DNA of 64,000 bases from Streptomyces sp. NBC_00358. GTDB taxonomy: Bacteria > Actinomycetota > Actinomycetes > Streptomycetales > Streptomycetaceae. A program made the position numbers and the translations under genes. The stretch lies in assembly GCF_036099295.1 (NCBI RefSeq), contig NZ_CP107976.1, positions 5,580,001-5,644,000 on the forward strand, given 5' to 3'. Under the pieces are notes generated by a model. It had not been told where the DNA came from, ran no database searches, and was given only the letters and a program-made list of their open reading frames with translations. The first letter of the stretch is position 1, and each line of letters opens with the position of its first letter. This document shows positions 33,133-42,368 of this stretch, in pieces.

Positions 33133-34875
33133 CTACGTCCAGGTGTAGGCCGGGTCGACGTGCATGCAGGCGCCGGTGTCCGAGCCCTTGTCCAGCTTCG
33201 CGGACGCGGGTGTCGAGTCGTCGTCCGCGGGGGCCTTGTACGTCGTGCCGTCCCGCCAGTCGGCGCCGACGAACAGCGTGACCCCGGAGACGTCCGCCGA
33301 CTTCTCCACGGCGTGCGAGGAGATCCCGAGGGCCTTGGCGACCCGCAGGGCGTCACCCTCCAGATCGGCGCTCGGATAGCGGATGACCGTGGTGTCCTCG
33401 GCGGTCGCGACGGACGTGTCCGCCTTCGACTGCGTGAAGCCCTTGCCGACGAGGAGTCCGGTCACCGCGCTCGCGCGTCCGGGCACCGGCGCCAGCACGC
33501 TGGTACGCGTGCTGTTCCGCACCTGCACCGCGATCTGGTCGTCCGCCGCGGCCGGGTCCGACGACGTCTTCTCCGCGGTCTTCTTCTTGTCCTTGCCGTC
33601 CAGCGCGATGTCCTCGCGCAGCAGCCGCCAGACCTTGTCCGCGTCCGTCGCCTTGGGAAGCACCCGGTTGCCGTCGGTGGAGTACACCCACGGCATGGTG
33701 GTCATGTTGATGCGGTTGGTCGGGACCTTCTTCAGTTCTTTGCTGAGGTCGTAGAGCTTGGTCACCGTGCCCAGGCCCTGGTCGACGGTGAGCGCCTTGG
33801 TGGCCGTCTCCGCGAGGCCGCGCAGCTTGCCCGGGTTGGTCAGCGTGGCGTTCTCACGCAACTGGCGCACCATCGAGTTCATGTACTGGTGCTGGGCCTT
33901 GGTCCGGCCGATGTCGCTGCCGTCCTCGAAGCCGTACCGCGTCCGCAGCCACTGGAGGGCCTGCTTGCCCTTGACGGACGTCGTGCCCTTCTCCAGCTTC
34001 AGCCCGGAGCCGTGACCGGTGGAGGTGTGCGAGTAGATGTTGGCGTCCACGCAGACGGGGACGCCGCCGATCGCGTCGGCCATGGACACCACACCCGCGA
34101 AGTCGACCATGATGAAGTGGTCGATGTGGATGTCGGTCAGCTTCTCCCAGGTGGCGACCGTGCAGCCGGGGCCGCCGCGGCCCAGTGAGTCGTTCGTCAT
34201 CGTGAGCGACGTGCTCGCGGCGTAGGTCTTCCCGGTGTCCGGGTCGGTGCAGTTGGGTATCCGCAGCAGTGTGTCGCGCGGCATGCTCACGACCGACATG
34301 TTGCTGCGGTCCGCCGACAGGTGCAGCAGCATCTGGACGTCCGCGCGGGGCGGTGTGTTGAACGTGTCCTTCGCGCCGCCGAGCTTCTGGTTCGCGGTGG
34401 AGTTCCGGGAGTCCGAACCGATCAGGAGAATGTTCAGCGGGGTCTGGCCCGCCGCGTTCGGCTTCGGTTTGGCGGCGCGGTCCTTCGCGTCGCCGATGTT
34501 CAGGTCCGCCTGCTTGATGTTGTCGTTCAGATGTCTGTAGTACAGATAACCCGCGCCGGCGGTGCCGAGTATCAGTACCGCCAGCACCATCGCAGACCAG
34601 CGCAGTATTCGACGTCTGCGCCGGGGGCGGCCTTCGTTCCCGCGCCGTTTCCCGCCGTCGTCCCCGCCGTGCCGGCCCTGCCCCTGCGGGCTGATCGGCA
34701 TGGTGTCGTCGGCCCGGAGCATGCCGTCGCCGTCACCCTCGGGCCGGGTGCGGTCGTCGTCCGCCGTACGAACGGGCTCGCCGCCCTCTCCGTACATGCT
34801 GTCGTCCCAGCCCAGTTCGCCGGCCTGCGGGACACGCGGTCGTGCTCCCTCCCCGCGCACACTGCTTTGCGCCAT
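33133..34875 (-). CDS. LCP family glycopolymer transferase 3 with LytR_C domain
   Basis: 580 residues; start ATG with GGGGAGAGG upstream. Acidic/charged cytoplasmic tail (~1-90), TM (~92-112, SAMVLAVLILGTAGAGYLYY), LCP domain (NILLIGSDSRNS, SVVSMPRDTLLR, MTNDSLGRGGPGCTVATWEK, ADAIGGVPVCVD, WLRTRYGFEDGSDIGR) and LytR_C (~440-550, IAVQVRNSTRTSVLAP). Paired cysteines in the LCP domain are common to actinobacterial members. The upstream gap to LCP 4 holds a nested hairpin structure. Confidence 0.87.
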   Translation of the reverse strand: MAQSSVRGEGARPRVPQAGELGWDDSMYGEGGEPVRTADDDRTRPEGDGDGMLRADDTMPISPQGQGRHGGDDGGKRRGNEGRPRRRRRILRWSAMVLAVLILGTAGAGYLYYRHLNDNIKQADLNIGDAKDRAAKPKPNAAGQTPLNILLIGSDSRNSTANQKLGGAKDTFNTPPRADVQMLLHLSADRSNMSVVSMPRDTLLRIPNCTDPDTGKTYAASTSLTMTNDSLGRGGPGCTVATWEKLTDIHIDHFIMVDFAGVVSMADAIGGVPVCVDANIYSHTSTGHGSGLKLEKGTTSVKGKQALQWLRTRYGFEDGSDIGRTKAQHQYMNSMVRQLRENATLTNPGKLRGLAETATKALTVDQGLGTVTKLYDLSKELKKVPTNRINMTTMPWVYSTDGNRVLPKATDADKVWRLLREDIALDGKDKKKTAEKTSSDPAAADDQIAVQVRNSTRTSVLAPVPGRASAVTGLLVGKGFTQSKADTSVATAEDTTVIRYPSADLEGDALRVAKALGISSHAVEKSADVSGVTLFVGADWRDGTTYKAPADDDSTPASAKLDKGSDTGACMHVDPAYTWT

Positions 34876-34906
34876 CTCTCAGCCTCTCCCCACCCTGCGC
34901 CTGACA

Positions 34907-34993
34907 AACGGGTCCGTCGCACGCCCGGGGCCGGACGCTCTCGCGTCCGGCCGGACGTTCCTCGCGTCCTGTAGGACGCTTGACGGACCCGTT
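34907..34993 (-). promoter_or_regulatory. Three-way-junction-like nested hairpins between LCP 4 and LCP 3
   Basis: An outer perfect 12-nt stem (AACGGGTCCGTC, 34907-34918, pairs with 34982-34993) encloses two perfect hairpins: 34930-34951 (9-nt arms, loop TCTC) and 34964-34979 (7-nt arms). It starts 3 bp beyond the LCP 4 stop and ends about 30 bp before the LCP 3 start. It could be a terminator, an attenuator or an RNA control element. Confidence 0.5.
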
Positions 34994-34996
34994 AGG

Positions 34997-36769
34997 TCAC
35001 TTGGCGCACACCGTTTTGTCCGCAGTGGACTTCTCCACGTCCGGCGCCTTCGTCGAAGCGGTCAAAGGCACTCCCGCGCCCTTGAAGTCCTTGCCCAGGG
35101 TCAGCACGATCGCGGGCAGCCCCTGTGAGTTCTTCTCGCTCTTGCCGGGCTTCAGCGCAGCACCGGAAAGCCCCATCAGATCCGCCAACTTGCGTGCCTG
35201 GTCGGCCTGGTCGGGAGAGTACTCCAGCGTTGTCCTGCTGAGTGTTTCCGGAGCGTTGCCCAGCTGACTGGACTTCAGGACGCCCTCAGTATTCTGCAGC
35301 CAGTTAAGAGTTTCCTGTGCGGAGCCGGCTTCGGCACCGCCGTTGTAGATGTCGACGCGGACATCGGACGCGGCGGAACGGGAGCCCTTGAGACGGGCGG
35401 CCACCGCGGCCTTCTCCTTCTTCTGCTTCGCCTTCACCGCGGTGAAGGAGACGTCGTTCTTGATGGCGTCGAAGACGGCGGGCGCTGTGTTCGGATTGAC
35501 TATGACCGTCTTGTGGACCACGCCGTCCGCCGGGTTGTCGAGAACCGGAACCGTGGTGAAGGTGATGTTCTTCGTCGGCACCTTCTTCAGCTCCAGCGCC
35601 ATGTCCTTGAGGGTGTTGACGTGGCCGATGCCGGTGTCCACGGTGAGCGCCTTGGTGGCGGCCTCGGCCAGCTTGAACAGCTTGGTGGGGCTGGTGAGGG
35701 TGTCGCTCGAACTCATCTTGCGGATCAGGGAGCCGATGAACTGCTGCTGCACCTTGATGCGGTCGAGGTCGCCCGCGTTGCCGAAGCTGTGCCGGGTGCG
35801 GACGAAGGCGAGTGCCTGCTCGCCCTCGATGACGTGCTTGCCGGCGGAGAGCTTGAGGTGCGAGTTGGCGTCGTCGACGTTCTTCGCGAGACAGACCTCG
35901 ACACCGCCGACCGCGGTGGTCAGCGTCTTGACGGCGTTGAAGTCGGCCATCATGAAGTGGTCGACCGTGATACCGGTGACCGCCTTGACGGTGTCCATCG
36001 TGCAGCCCGGGTTGCGGTCGCTCTGGCCGAGACTGGTGTTGAAACGGACGTCGTCCGTGCCGTTGATGATCTCCTCGGTGCCGTCCGGCTTCTTGGTCCG
36101 GCACTCGGGGACGTCGACGATGAGGTCGCGCGGGATGCTCAGCGCGGTCGCGTTCGTCCGGTCCTTGGAGACGTGCAGCAGGATGTTCGTGTCGGCGTGC
36201 CCGACGCTGTTCTTGTCGCCGTATCCCGAGTTGCCCGCACCGGTGCGCTTGTCGGTGCCGATGATGAGGAGGTTGAAGGCCTCGTCCTTGCTGAAGCCGC
36301 TCTTGGCCGAAGTGCCGACGTCCTGCGTCTGGACGTTGCCCGCGAGGTGCTGGAGGTAGGCGTACGCGCCGCCCGCCACGACCACCAGGACCAGCGCCAT
36401 GCCGCCGCCGGTCCAGAGCAGTATCTTCTTCGCCTTCGACTTCCTGGGCGGCTGGTTGCGCCCGCGCCGCCGCCCCGGAAGGGGCTCCGGCGGCTCGGCG
36501 CGCCGGCGGCGCGGCCCCGGCACATCGGTGCCGGGCGCGTCACGGTCCCGTCCCGGCGCTTCGCGGTCCCGTCCCGGTGCCGCGCGATCCCTGCCCGGCG
36601 CGCTTCGGGTGCGCGCCGCGGGGGACGGTGTGCCCCTCCGCGGTCGCGGCACTCCCGGCTGCGCTCCGGAAGGGGTCAGTCGCAGTTCGTATTCACCGGT
36701 GTTCGGGTTGAGTACCCACTGGTCTGCGGGGTCGATGTCGTCCGCCCGCCCACGGCCTTGCGCGTCCAC
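34997..36769 (-). CDS. LCP family glycopolymer transferase 4 with LytR_C domain
   Basis: 590 residues. The long cytoplasmic tail contains NPNTGEYEL and a tandem APGRDR(E/A/D) repeat (~55-80), then basic residues, TM (~117-137), the LCP domain (LLIIGTDKRTGAGNSGYGDK, ALSIPRDLIVDVP, RFNTSLGQSDRNPGCTMDTV, TTAVGGVEVCLA, FVRTRHSFGNAGDLDR) and LytR_C (~480-570). All conserved LCP Arg/Asp residues are visible. Codon use is slightly less GC-biased than neighbours in the LytR_C part. Same direction as LCP 3, 121 bp apart, so they may be co-transcribed. Confidence 0.87.
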   Translation of the reverse strand: MDAQGRGRADDIDPADQWVLNPNTGEYELRLTPSGAQPGVPRPRRGTPSPAARTRSAPGRDRAAPGRDREAPGRDRDAPGTDVPGPRRRRAEPPEPLPGRRRGRNQPPRKSKAKKILLWTGGGMALVLVVVAGGAYAYLQHLAGNVQTQDVGTSAKSGFSKDEAFNLLIIGTDKRTGAGNSGYGDKNSVGHADTNILLHVSKDRTNATALSIPRDLIVDVPECRTKKPDGTEEIINGTDDVRFNTSLGQSDRNPGCTMDTVKAVTGITVDHFMMADFNAVKTLTTAVGGVEVCLAKNVDDANSHLKLSAGKHVIEGEQALAFVRTRHSFGNAGDLDRIKVQQQFIGSLIRKMSSSDTLTSPTKLFKLAEAATKALTVDTGIGHVNTLKDMALELKKVPTKNITFTTVPVLDNPADGVVHKTVIVNPNTAPAVFDAIKNDVSFTAVKAKQKKEKAAVAARLKGSRSAASDVRVDIYNGGAEAGSAQETLNWLQNTEGVLKSSQLGNAPETLSRTTLEYSPDQADQARKLADLMGLSGAALKPGKSEKNSQGLPAIVLTLGKDFKGAGVPLTASTKAPDVEKSTADKTVCAK

Positions 36770-37017
36770 GGTTGTCTGAATCCTCCGTCGGGGCCACGCG
36801 GCGCCCTTTTCCCCCTCGAAAAGGCGCTCGGGTCTCGGTCAAGCAGTGCGCGACCGCCAGGACGGACCTCGTGGTCGGGTGCACCGGATCGCTCACACTA
36901 TCCGTCCAGTTCAGCGTGGAGCGACGGCCGTGACAAATTCGACGTCCCTACAACCGGGCAATCCGCCCCATTTTCAGAGACTTCTTAGCTCAGCTGTTCC
37001 CCGCCTTGGTCCGTGCT

Positions 37018-38307
37018 TTACCCGCAGGCGTCCTGGGCCGCCGTGTTACCCCGGAAAGTGGGAGTGGGATCGGGGGTCCCGCCGAGGAGAGCCGGTCCTA
37101 TTACCATCGACATTCCGTCGCCGGACGACTCCTCTTCGTAGCCGCGGACGGAGTTTCCGTACAGACTCGCGGAATGCGGCGATCGGCCCTGGGTGAGCCT
37201 CCGGGCCGGTTCCTTCGAGACCGTCACGGGTCTGTCGGCGCGCAGCAGGGCGAAGAGCCGGGCCGCGTCGGGCTCCACGAGCTGATCGCGGTTGGCGTTG
37301 AGGACGTACGACGTCCGCGGCACCGTCAGGAACTTCATGCTGTCGGTGGGGATGTCGCGCATTCCGCGCACCAGGTCGTACAGCCCGCGCAGGCTCGCCA
37401 GCCCGGGGTCGGTCGTCAGCGACGAGGTGGCCGCGTCGAGCACCGGATACAGCTTCGCCGGGTTGAGCAGCACGTCGTCGCTGCGCACCTTGGTGACCAG
37501 CGCGCCGAGGAACTTCTGCTGGCGGTCCATGCGTTCGGTGTCGCTGCCGTTGCCGATGCTCTTGCGGGCGCGGACGTAGCCGAGCGCCTGTTCGCCGTTG
37601 AGCACGACCTTGCCGGCGGGCAGCTTCAGCTTCGCCGCCTTGTCGTTGATCGGCTTCTTCAGGCACACCTCGACACCGTCCACGGCGTCGACCATGTCCT
37701 TGAAACCATGGAAGTCCACCACCATGTGATGGTCGACGCGGATGTTCGTGAGCTTTTCGACGGTACGGATCGTGCAGGCCGAACCGCCCACCTGGAAGGC
37801 GTAGTTGAACATCGCGAACATCGGCTCGGTACGGGTGCCGTCCGGCCGCCGGCAGCCCGGCACGTCCACCATCAGGTCGCGGGGCAGTGACACGGCGGTC
37901 GCGCTGTGCCGGTTCGCCGAGAGGTGCAGCAGGATCGTGGTGTCGGACCGCTCCGTCCCGGAGTCGCGGCCGTACTTCTTGTTCCCGGCTCCCGAGCGCG
38001 AGTCCGACCCGATCAGCAGGATGTTCTGCGCGTCGCGCACCAGCGCGGTGGGCCGTTCCTTCTCGTACCGGGCGAGCTCGGCGGCCGCGTCGTTGTCCGC
38101 GGTGATGTTCCCGTTCAGCTTCTCGTACGCGGCCCAGCCGACGGCCACGGCACCGAGGACCACCACGGCCACCCCGGTCGCCGTGTAGCGCAGCCAGCGC
38201 CGCCGCCGGCGTACGGCCCCGTCCCCGGTGGGCGACGCTCCCGGTACCGGCCCCTCGGGGCGCCCGGAGGGAGCGCCTTCGCTGTCGGTCACGTCGGAAT
38301 CCACCAC
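37018..38307 (-). CDS. LCP family glycopolymer transferase 5
   Basis: 429 residues; two adjacent GTG codons (38302-38307) can serve as start. Short basic tail (~1-37), TM (~40-60, ATGVAVVVLGAVAVGWAAYE), LCP domain (NILLIGSDSRSGAGNKKYGR, AVSLPRDLMVDVPGC, FNYAFQVGGSACTIRTVEKL, VDAVDGVEVCLKKP, YVRARKSIGNGSDTER). No LytR_C; it ends in a ~60-residue low-complexity tail with a final cysteine. Most similar in layout to LCP 4, suggesting local duplication. Confidence 0.86.
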   Translation of the reverse strand: MVDSDVTDSEGAPSGRPEGPVPGASPTGDGAVRRRRRWLRYTATGVAVVVLGAVAVGWAAYEKLNGNITADNDAAAELARYEKERPTALVRDAQNILLIGSDSRSGAGNKKYGRDSGTERSDTTILLHLSANRHSATAVSLPRDLMVDVPGCRRPDGTRTEPMFAMFNYAFQVGGSACTIRTVEKLTNIRVDHHMVVDFHGFKDMVDAVDGVEVCLKKPINDKAAKLKLPAGKVVLNGEQALGYVRARKSIGNGSDTERMDRQQKFLGALVTKVRSDDVLLNPAKLYPVLDAATSSLTTDPGLASLRGLYDLVRGMRDIPTDSMKFLTVPRTSYVLNANRDQLVEPDAARLFALLRADRPVTVSKEPARRLTQGRSPHSASLYGNSVRGYEEESSGDGMSMVIGPALLGGTPDPTPTFRGNTAAQDACG

Positions 38308-38450
38308 CCCTCATGCCGTACGAGCGTGTGTGGCTGCTCCTACGACCATGTCCCGAAGTGGCTGGTGAGGGGGCCCGGTGATGGGCCGAACGGGCGACGG
38401 GCCCGGGGCGGGACCGCCCGGCCGCCGTGGGGCCGTACGGGTGACGGCCG

Positions 38451-39206
38451 CTAGCGAGCCGTCGCGGTCACCCGCTCGCTCTCGATCCGCCGGGCGAGCG
38501 CGTCGTCGTCCAGCCGGTCGAGATTGCGGCACAGCACCACGGAACCGCCGGCCGCGAGAGGCGCGTACAGGCCCGCGGCCAGGCCCTCCCAGGTGTCGTA
38601 CGGGCGGGCCGACAGCAGGCGCGAACCGGGTCCCGTCAGATCCAGCCCGGGAGCGTCGGCGCGGGCCTGCTCCACGACCTCCGCACCCGTGTAGGCGGCC
38701 CCGGCGACGATCAGCGCCCGTTCCTCCGGATCGACGGGCGCGTACGGCGCGAACCGGTCGCCCTGGCTCGGCACCTCCACGGCGTAGTCGGCGTACCCCG
38801 CGGGCGGTGCCGGGAAGCGGCGGCCGAGCGGTGCGAGCGAGAGGGCGATGCGCTCACCCGGGCAGGCGAGCCCGGCCTCGAAGTGCCCGGGACCCGCGAC
38901 GACGTGGTCGGCGGCGGCCGGGTCGCCCCCGACGTCCGCGACGACGCCCACCGAGGAGCAGGCGAGCAGCCACACCGCCGTCTGCCAGTGCGCGGGCAGC
39001 AGCAGCGCGACCCTCTCGCCGGGTTCGGCGGACAGTTCGCCCTGGAGCAGGTTGGCGGTCTTGGCCACCCAATTGGCGAAGGTGGCCACGGACAATTCGA
39101 CGCGTTCGCCCGTCGCGTCGTCGTAGAAGGTCACCAAAGGGCGCGCCGGGTCCGCGGAGAGCGCGGATCGCAGCAGGTCGGCGGGGGTGCGGTCGGTGGC
39201 GTTCAC
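38451..39206 (-). CDS. TIGR03089 family protein, AMP-ligase-like N-terminal fragment fold
   Basis: 251 residues from the GTG at 39206. It starts like an acyl-adenylate ligase (RPLVTFYDDATGERVELSVA, TFANWVAKTANLL, GERVALLLPAHWQTAVWLLA) but is only half the length of such enzymes and lacks the ATP-binding and C-terminal parts. This is normal for the actinobacterial TIGR03089 family, whose function is unknown. It ends with LCRNLDRLDDDALARRIESE. In Streptomyces it usually sits by LCP genes, as here. A catalytic role is doubtful. Confidence 0.8.
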   Translation of the reverse strand: MNATDRTPADLLRSALSADPARPLVTFYDDATGERVELSVATFANWVAKTANLLQGELSAEPGERVALLLPAHWQTAVWLLACSSVGVVADVGGDPAAADHVVAGPGHFEAGLACPGERIALSLAPLGRRFPAPPAGYADYAVEVPSQGDRFAPYAPVDPEERALIVAGAAYTGAEVVEQARADAPGLDLTGPGSRLLSARPYDTWEGLAAGLYAPLAAGGSVVLCRNLDRLDDDALARRIESERVTATAR

Positions 39207-39335
39207 GCGCGCAAGCGTACGCGGGGGCGGCGCGCGGCACGGAGCGAGCGCGCCACCGGTTCGGCCGAGCGCGTTCCGACGGTCCGTCAATTCCGCGATG
39301 GACAGATATGTATGACTATGTTCAGGATCAGGAGC

Positions 39336-40739
39336 ATGCGTGGATTCCTTGCTTCCTCGGTCGGCGTCACCTGCGCGGCCGCTCTCGCCCTTCCGCTGGC
39401 CCTGCCCGCCCCGGCGCAGGCCGGTCCGTCGGCGGTGACGGCCGAGGCCGCCACCCCCGGCGCCACCCAGTCCCTGCCCCTCGTCCCGCTCACCCGTGAA
39501 CGGGCCCTTCGCCCGTCGGCACCGGAACAGGGCCTCGCCCGCCGGGACGTACGGCCGTTCTCCCTGGTCGGCGTCGTCTGGGACGACCCGGACGCGGAGT
39601 TGGACGGCCGGGTCCAGGTCCGCACCCGGGAGACCGGCACCGGCCACTGGACGGACTGGCAGGACGTCGAGACCCACAACGACGAGCACGCCGCCGACCC
39701 GGACACCCCCGAGGCCGCCTCGCGCCGGGTGCGCGGCTCCACCGCCCCGCTGTGGGTGGGCGACTCGGACGGCGTCGAGGTCCGCGTCGCCGCGGACCGG
39801 GCGGCGGCGGCCGCGGAAAGCCCGGGAGAGGGCGCGCGGGAGAGTCCGGGGGAGGAACGCGCGACCGCCCCGGTGGCTTCCCCGCTGCCCGGCGGCCTGC
39901 GCCTGGAACTGGTGGACCCCGGTGGAGATCCCCCCGGCGCGGACGCACGGACGGCCGGGCGGGCCGGGGGCGCGCCCTCGGGGGTGCGGGCCAAGGGCGT
40001 ACGCGCGGGGGTCTCGGACGGGGACGCGGTGGCCGGCCCCGAAATGGGCGCCACCGAGATCGCCGCGCTCTCCCGGCAGGAGACCGAGCGCGAGTACTTC
40101 CCCGAAGACGTGACGGAGCGGCGCGCGATGCCGTACATCGGCCCTCGCCCCGAGATCATCACGCGGCGCGGCTGGGGCGCGAACGAGAACCTGCGCGAGC
40201 GCGGCTTCGTCTACACGAAGTCGGTCAAGGCGGCCTTCGTGCACCACACGGCGTCGGGCAACAAGTACAGCTGCTCGCAGGTCCCTTCGATCATCCGCAG
40301 TATCTACCGCTACCACGTGGTGAGCAGCGGGTGGCGTGACATCGGCTACAACTTCCTCGTCGACAAGTGCGGAAACATCTACGAAGGCCGGGCCGGAGGC
40401 GTCGCCAAGGCGGTCATGGGCGCCCACACCCGCGGGTTCAACACGAACAGCATGGGCATCGCCGTGATCGGCAGTTTCGGGAAGACGAAGCCGACCGACG
40501 CCGCCCTGAAGGCCATCGCCCGGCTCACGGCATGGAAACTCGGCCTCTACGGTGCCAATCCGCGTGGCAAGACATACCTGAAGTCGGCCGGTGGCAATCT
40601 CTACCGAAAGGGAAAGAACGTACGACTGAATGTGATCTCCGGCCATCGGGACGGGTTCGCCACGGAGTGTCCCGGACGGCTTCTCTACGGGAAGCTCGGC
40701 TCGGCCAGGACGACGGCGGCCCTCTACCAGGGCCGGTAG
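39336..40739 (+). CDS. Exported N-acetylmuramoyl-L-alanine amidase with PGRP domain
   Basis: 467 residues; the ATG at 39336 (MRGFLASSV) has AGGATCAGGAG upstream and gives a normal signal peptide ending APAQA at ~28. ATGs at 39312 and 39318 are alternatives. A central region (~60-250) with 'VGVVWDDPDAELDGRVQVRT' is a beta-rich domain common in Streptomyces PGRP proteins. The C-terminal amidase_2/PGRP domain (~275-465) carries zinc ligands AAFVHHTASG, GYNFLVDKCGNIYEGRAGG and ISGHRDGFATECPG. It would cut the lactyl-peptide bond of peptidoglycan outside the cell. A palindromic motif like that before the surface operon lies upstream at 39278-39289. Confidence 0.9.
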   Translation: MRGFLASSVGVTCAAALALPLALPAPAQAGPSAVTAEAATPGATQSLPLVPLTRERALRPSAPEQGLARRDVRPFSLVGVVWDDPDAELDGRVQVRTRETGTGHWTDWQDVETHNDEHAADPDTPEAASRRVRGSTAPLWVGDSDGVEVRVAADRAAAAAESPGEGARESPGEERATAPVASPLPGGLRLELVDPGGDPPGADARTAGRAGGAPSGVRAKGVRAGVSDGDAVAGPEMGATEIAALSRQETEREYFPEDVTERRAMPYIGPRPEIITRRGWGANENLRERGFVYTKSVKAAFVHHTASGNKYSCSQVPSIIRSIYRYHVVSSGWRDIGYNFLVDKCGNIYEGRAGGVAKAVMGAHTRGFNTNSMGIAVIGSFGKTKPTDAALKAIARLTAWKLGLYGANPRGKTYLKSAGGNLYRKGKNVRLNVISGHRDGFATECPGRLLYGKLGSARTTAALYQGR

Positions 40740-40924
40740 CCAGGACCCGGAACCGGTCGGGCCGACACGGCTCGGCCCGACCGGTTCGGCCGGGATCACC
40801 TGACGTCACGACAAGGCCCGTCGAAGGACACCGCACGGCCATCGAAGGCGCCATCGAACGGTCTGCATACACTGGCCGGCCGAAAGACAGTTCGGCCGGT
40901 CCCGGCAGGAAGCAGAGACGACAG

Positions 40925-42007
40925 GTGACAGAAGCGATCCTCCTGGTCGGCGGCAGAGGCACCCGGCTGCGCCCTCTCACGGTGCACACGCCCAAGCCGA
41001 TGGTCCCGGCGGCCGGGGTCCCCTTCCTCACGCACCAGCTGGCGCGGGCGCGCGCGGCGGGCGTCGAGCACATCGTGCTGGCGACCTCCTACCTCGCCGA
41101 GGTCTTCGAGCCGTACTTCGGTGACGGTTCCTCGCTGGGCCTCCACATCGAGTACGTCACCGAGGACGAGCCGCTCGGCACGGGCGGCGCCATCCGCAAC
41201 GTGGCGGCCCGGCTGCACTCGGGCCCCGACGACCCGGTCCTGATCTTCAACGGCGACATTCTCACGGGCCTGGACATCCCGGCCCTGGTGGCGACCCACG
41301 GGACGACGGGCGCGGACGTCTCCCTGCACCTCACCCGGGTGGAGGACCCGCGCGCCTTCGGCCTCGTCCCCACGGACTCCACCGGCCGCGTCACCGCGTT
41401 CCTGGAGAAGCCGCAGACCCCCGAGGAGATCGTCACCGACCAGATCAACGCGGGGGCCTACGTCTTCCGCCGCTCGGTCATCGACACGATCCCCGAGGGC
41501 CGCCCGGTCTCGGTCGAGCGCGAGACCTTCCCGGAGCTCCTGGCCACCGGCGCCCACCTCCAGGGCATGGTGGACTCCACCTACTGGCTGGACCTGGGCA
41601 CCCCGCAGGCCTTCGTCCGCGGCTCCGCGGACCTCGTGCTCGGGCGCGCCCCGTCCCCGGCGGTGCCCGGCCGCTGCGGCGACCGTCTGGTCCTGCCGAC
41701 GGCCACGGTGGCCCCCGACGCCAAGCTCACCGGCGGCACGGTGGTCGGCGAGGGCGCCCGCATCGGCGAGGGCGCCCGGATCAGCGGCAGCACCGTCCTG
41801 GCCGGTGCCGTCGTCGAGCCCGGCGCGGTCGTCACCGACTCCTTCGTCGGCGTCGGCGCCCGCATCGGCGAACGCACCGTCCTCACCGGCGCGGTCATCG
41901 GCGACGGCGCGGTCGTCGGCGCCGACAACGAACTCCGCGAGGGGGTCCGGGTCTGGTGCGAAGCCCGCATCCCGGCCGGCGCCCTGCGCTTCTCGTCGGA
42001 CCAGTAG
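40925..42007 (+). CDS. Sugar-1-phosphate nucleotidyltransferase, mannose-1-phosphate guanylyltransferase-like
   Basis: 360 residues; GTG start. The N-terminal pyrophosphorylase signature AILLVGGRGTRLRPLTVHTP with KPMVPAAG, the product site NGDILTGLDI, and FLEKPQTPEE are followed by a C-terminal left-handed beta-helix (~255-340, repeated GARIGEGARI-type hexapeptides). It would make an NDP-sugar, most likely GDP-mannose, in the cytosol. As I recall, the S. coelicolor counterpart has been discussed as a manC-type gene, but other paralogues exist, so I do not assign the symbol. manA and manB homologues lie further right. Confidence 0.85.
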   Translation: MTEAILLVGGRGTRLRPLTVHTPKPMVPAAGVPFLTHQLARARAAGVEHIVLATSYLAEVFEPYFGDGSSLGLHIEYVTEDEPLGTGGAIRNVAARLHSGPDDPVLIFNGDILTGLDIPALVATHGTTGADVSLHLTRVEDPRAFGLVPTDSTGRVTAFLEKPQTPEEIVTDQINAGAYVFRRSVIDTIPEGRPVSVERETFPELLATGAHLQGMVDSTYWLDLGTPQAFVRGSADLVLGRAPSPAVPGRCGDRLVLPTATVAPDAKLTGGTVVGEGARIGEGARISGSTVLAGAVVEPGAVVTDSFVGVGARIGERTVLTGAVIGDGAVVGADNELREGVRVWCEARIPAGALRFSSDQ

Positions 42008-42028
42008 GAAGACCTGTGCACTGACCCG

Positions 42029-42059
42029 GGAGGGGCTGGAACACAGTTCCAGCCCCTCC
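42029..42059 (+). terminator. Terminator after nucleotidyltransferase gene
   Basis: Perfect 14-nt arms (GGAGGGGCTGGAAC and partner), 3-nt loop, 21 bp after the stop codon. Confidence 0.8.
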
Positions 42060-42368
42060 GACGCGCTCTCAGCCCCCACACCCGGCCCGCCAAACGCGGG
42101 GCGCAGGCTTCAGCCGCTGTACTCGTCTCGCCCAGCGCGGGGCGCAGGATTCAGCTCCCGCACCGTGCCCGCCCACTGCGGGGCGCGAAATTCAGCCCCT
42201 CCGGCGTTTGAGGAGCGGGGTCCGGGGCGGAGCCCCGAGTACGGGAAGGGCAGGGGCGGAGGGGGCGAAAGCCTGCCGGGCGCCGGGCGCCGAGGAGCCA
42301 CCCCGGGCGCCCGGGGTGGCGGCCGGCAGGCGGAGCGCCGGAGGAGGCGGCGGCGAAGCCGGGTCCGG
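42060..42368. repeat. Intergenic region with dispersed Streptomyces-type repeats
   Basis: Three direct copies of a GCGGGGCGC(A/G)(G/A)(G/A)-TTCAGC-like block occur near 42090-42200, followed by CAGCCCCTCCGGCGTTTGAG (from 42195). I recognise the latter as a sequence scattered between genes of many Streptomyces. The rest is G-rich and holds no gene. Confidence 0.55.

Noticed and set aside
40796..42079. Long antisense frame over the nucleotidyltransferase gene
   Set aside because: Mirrors the hexapeptide repeat gene on the plus strand; no family features.
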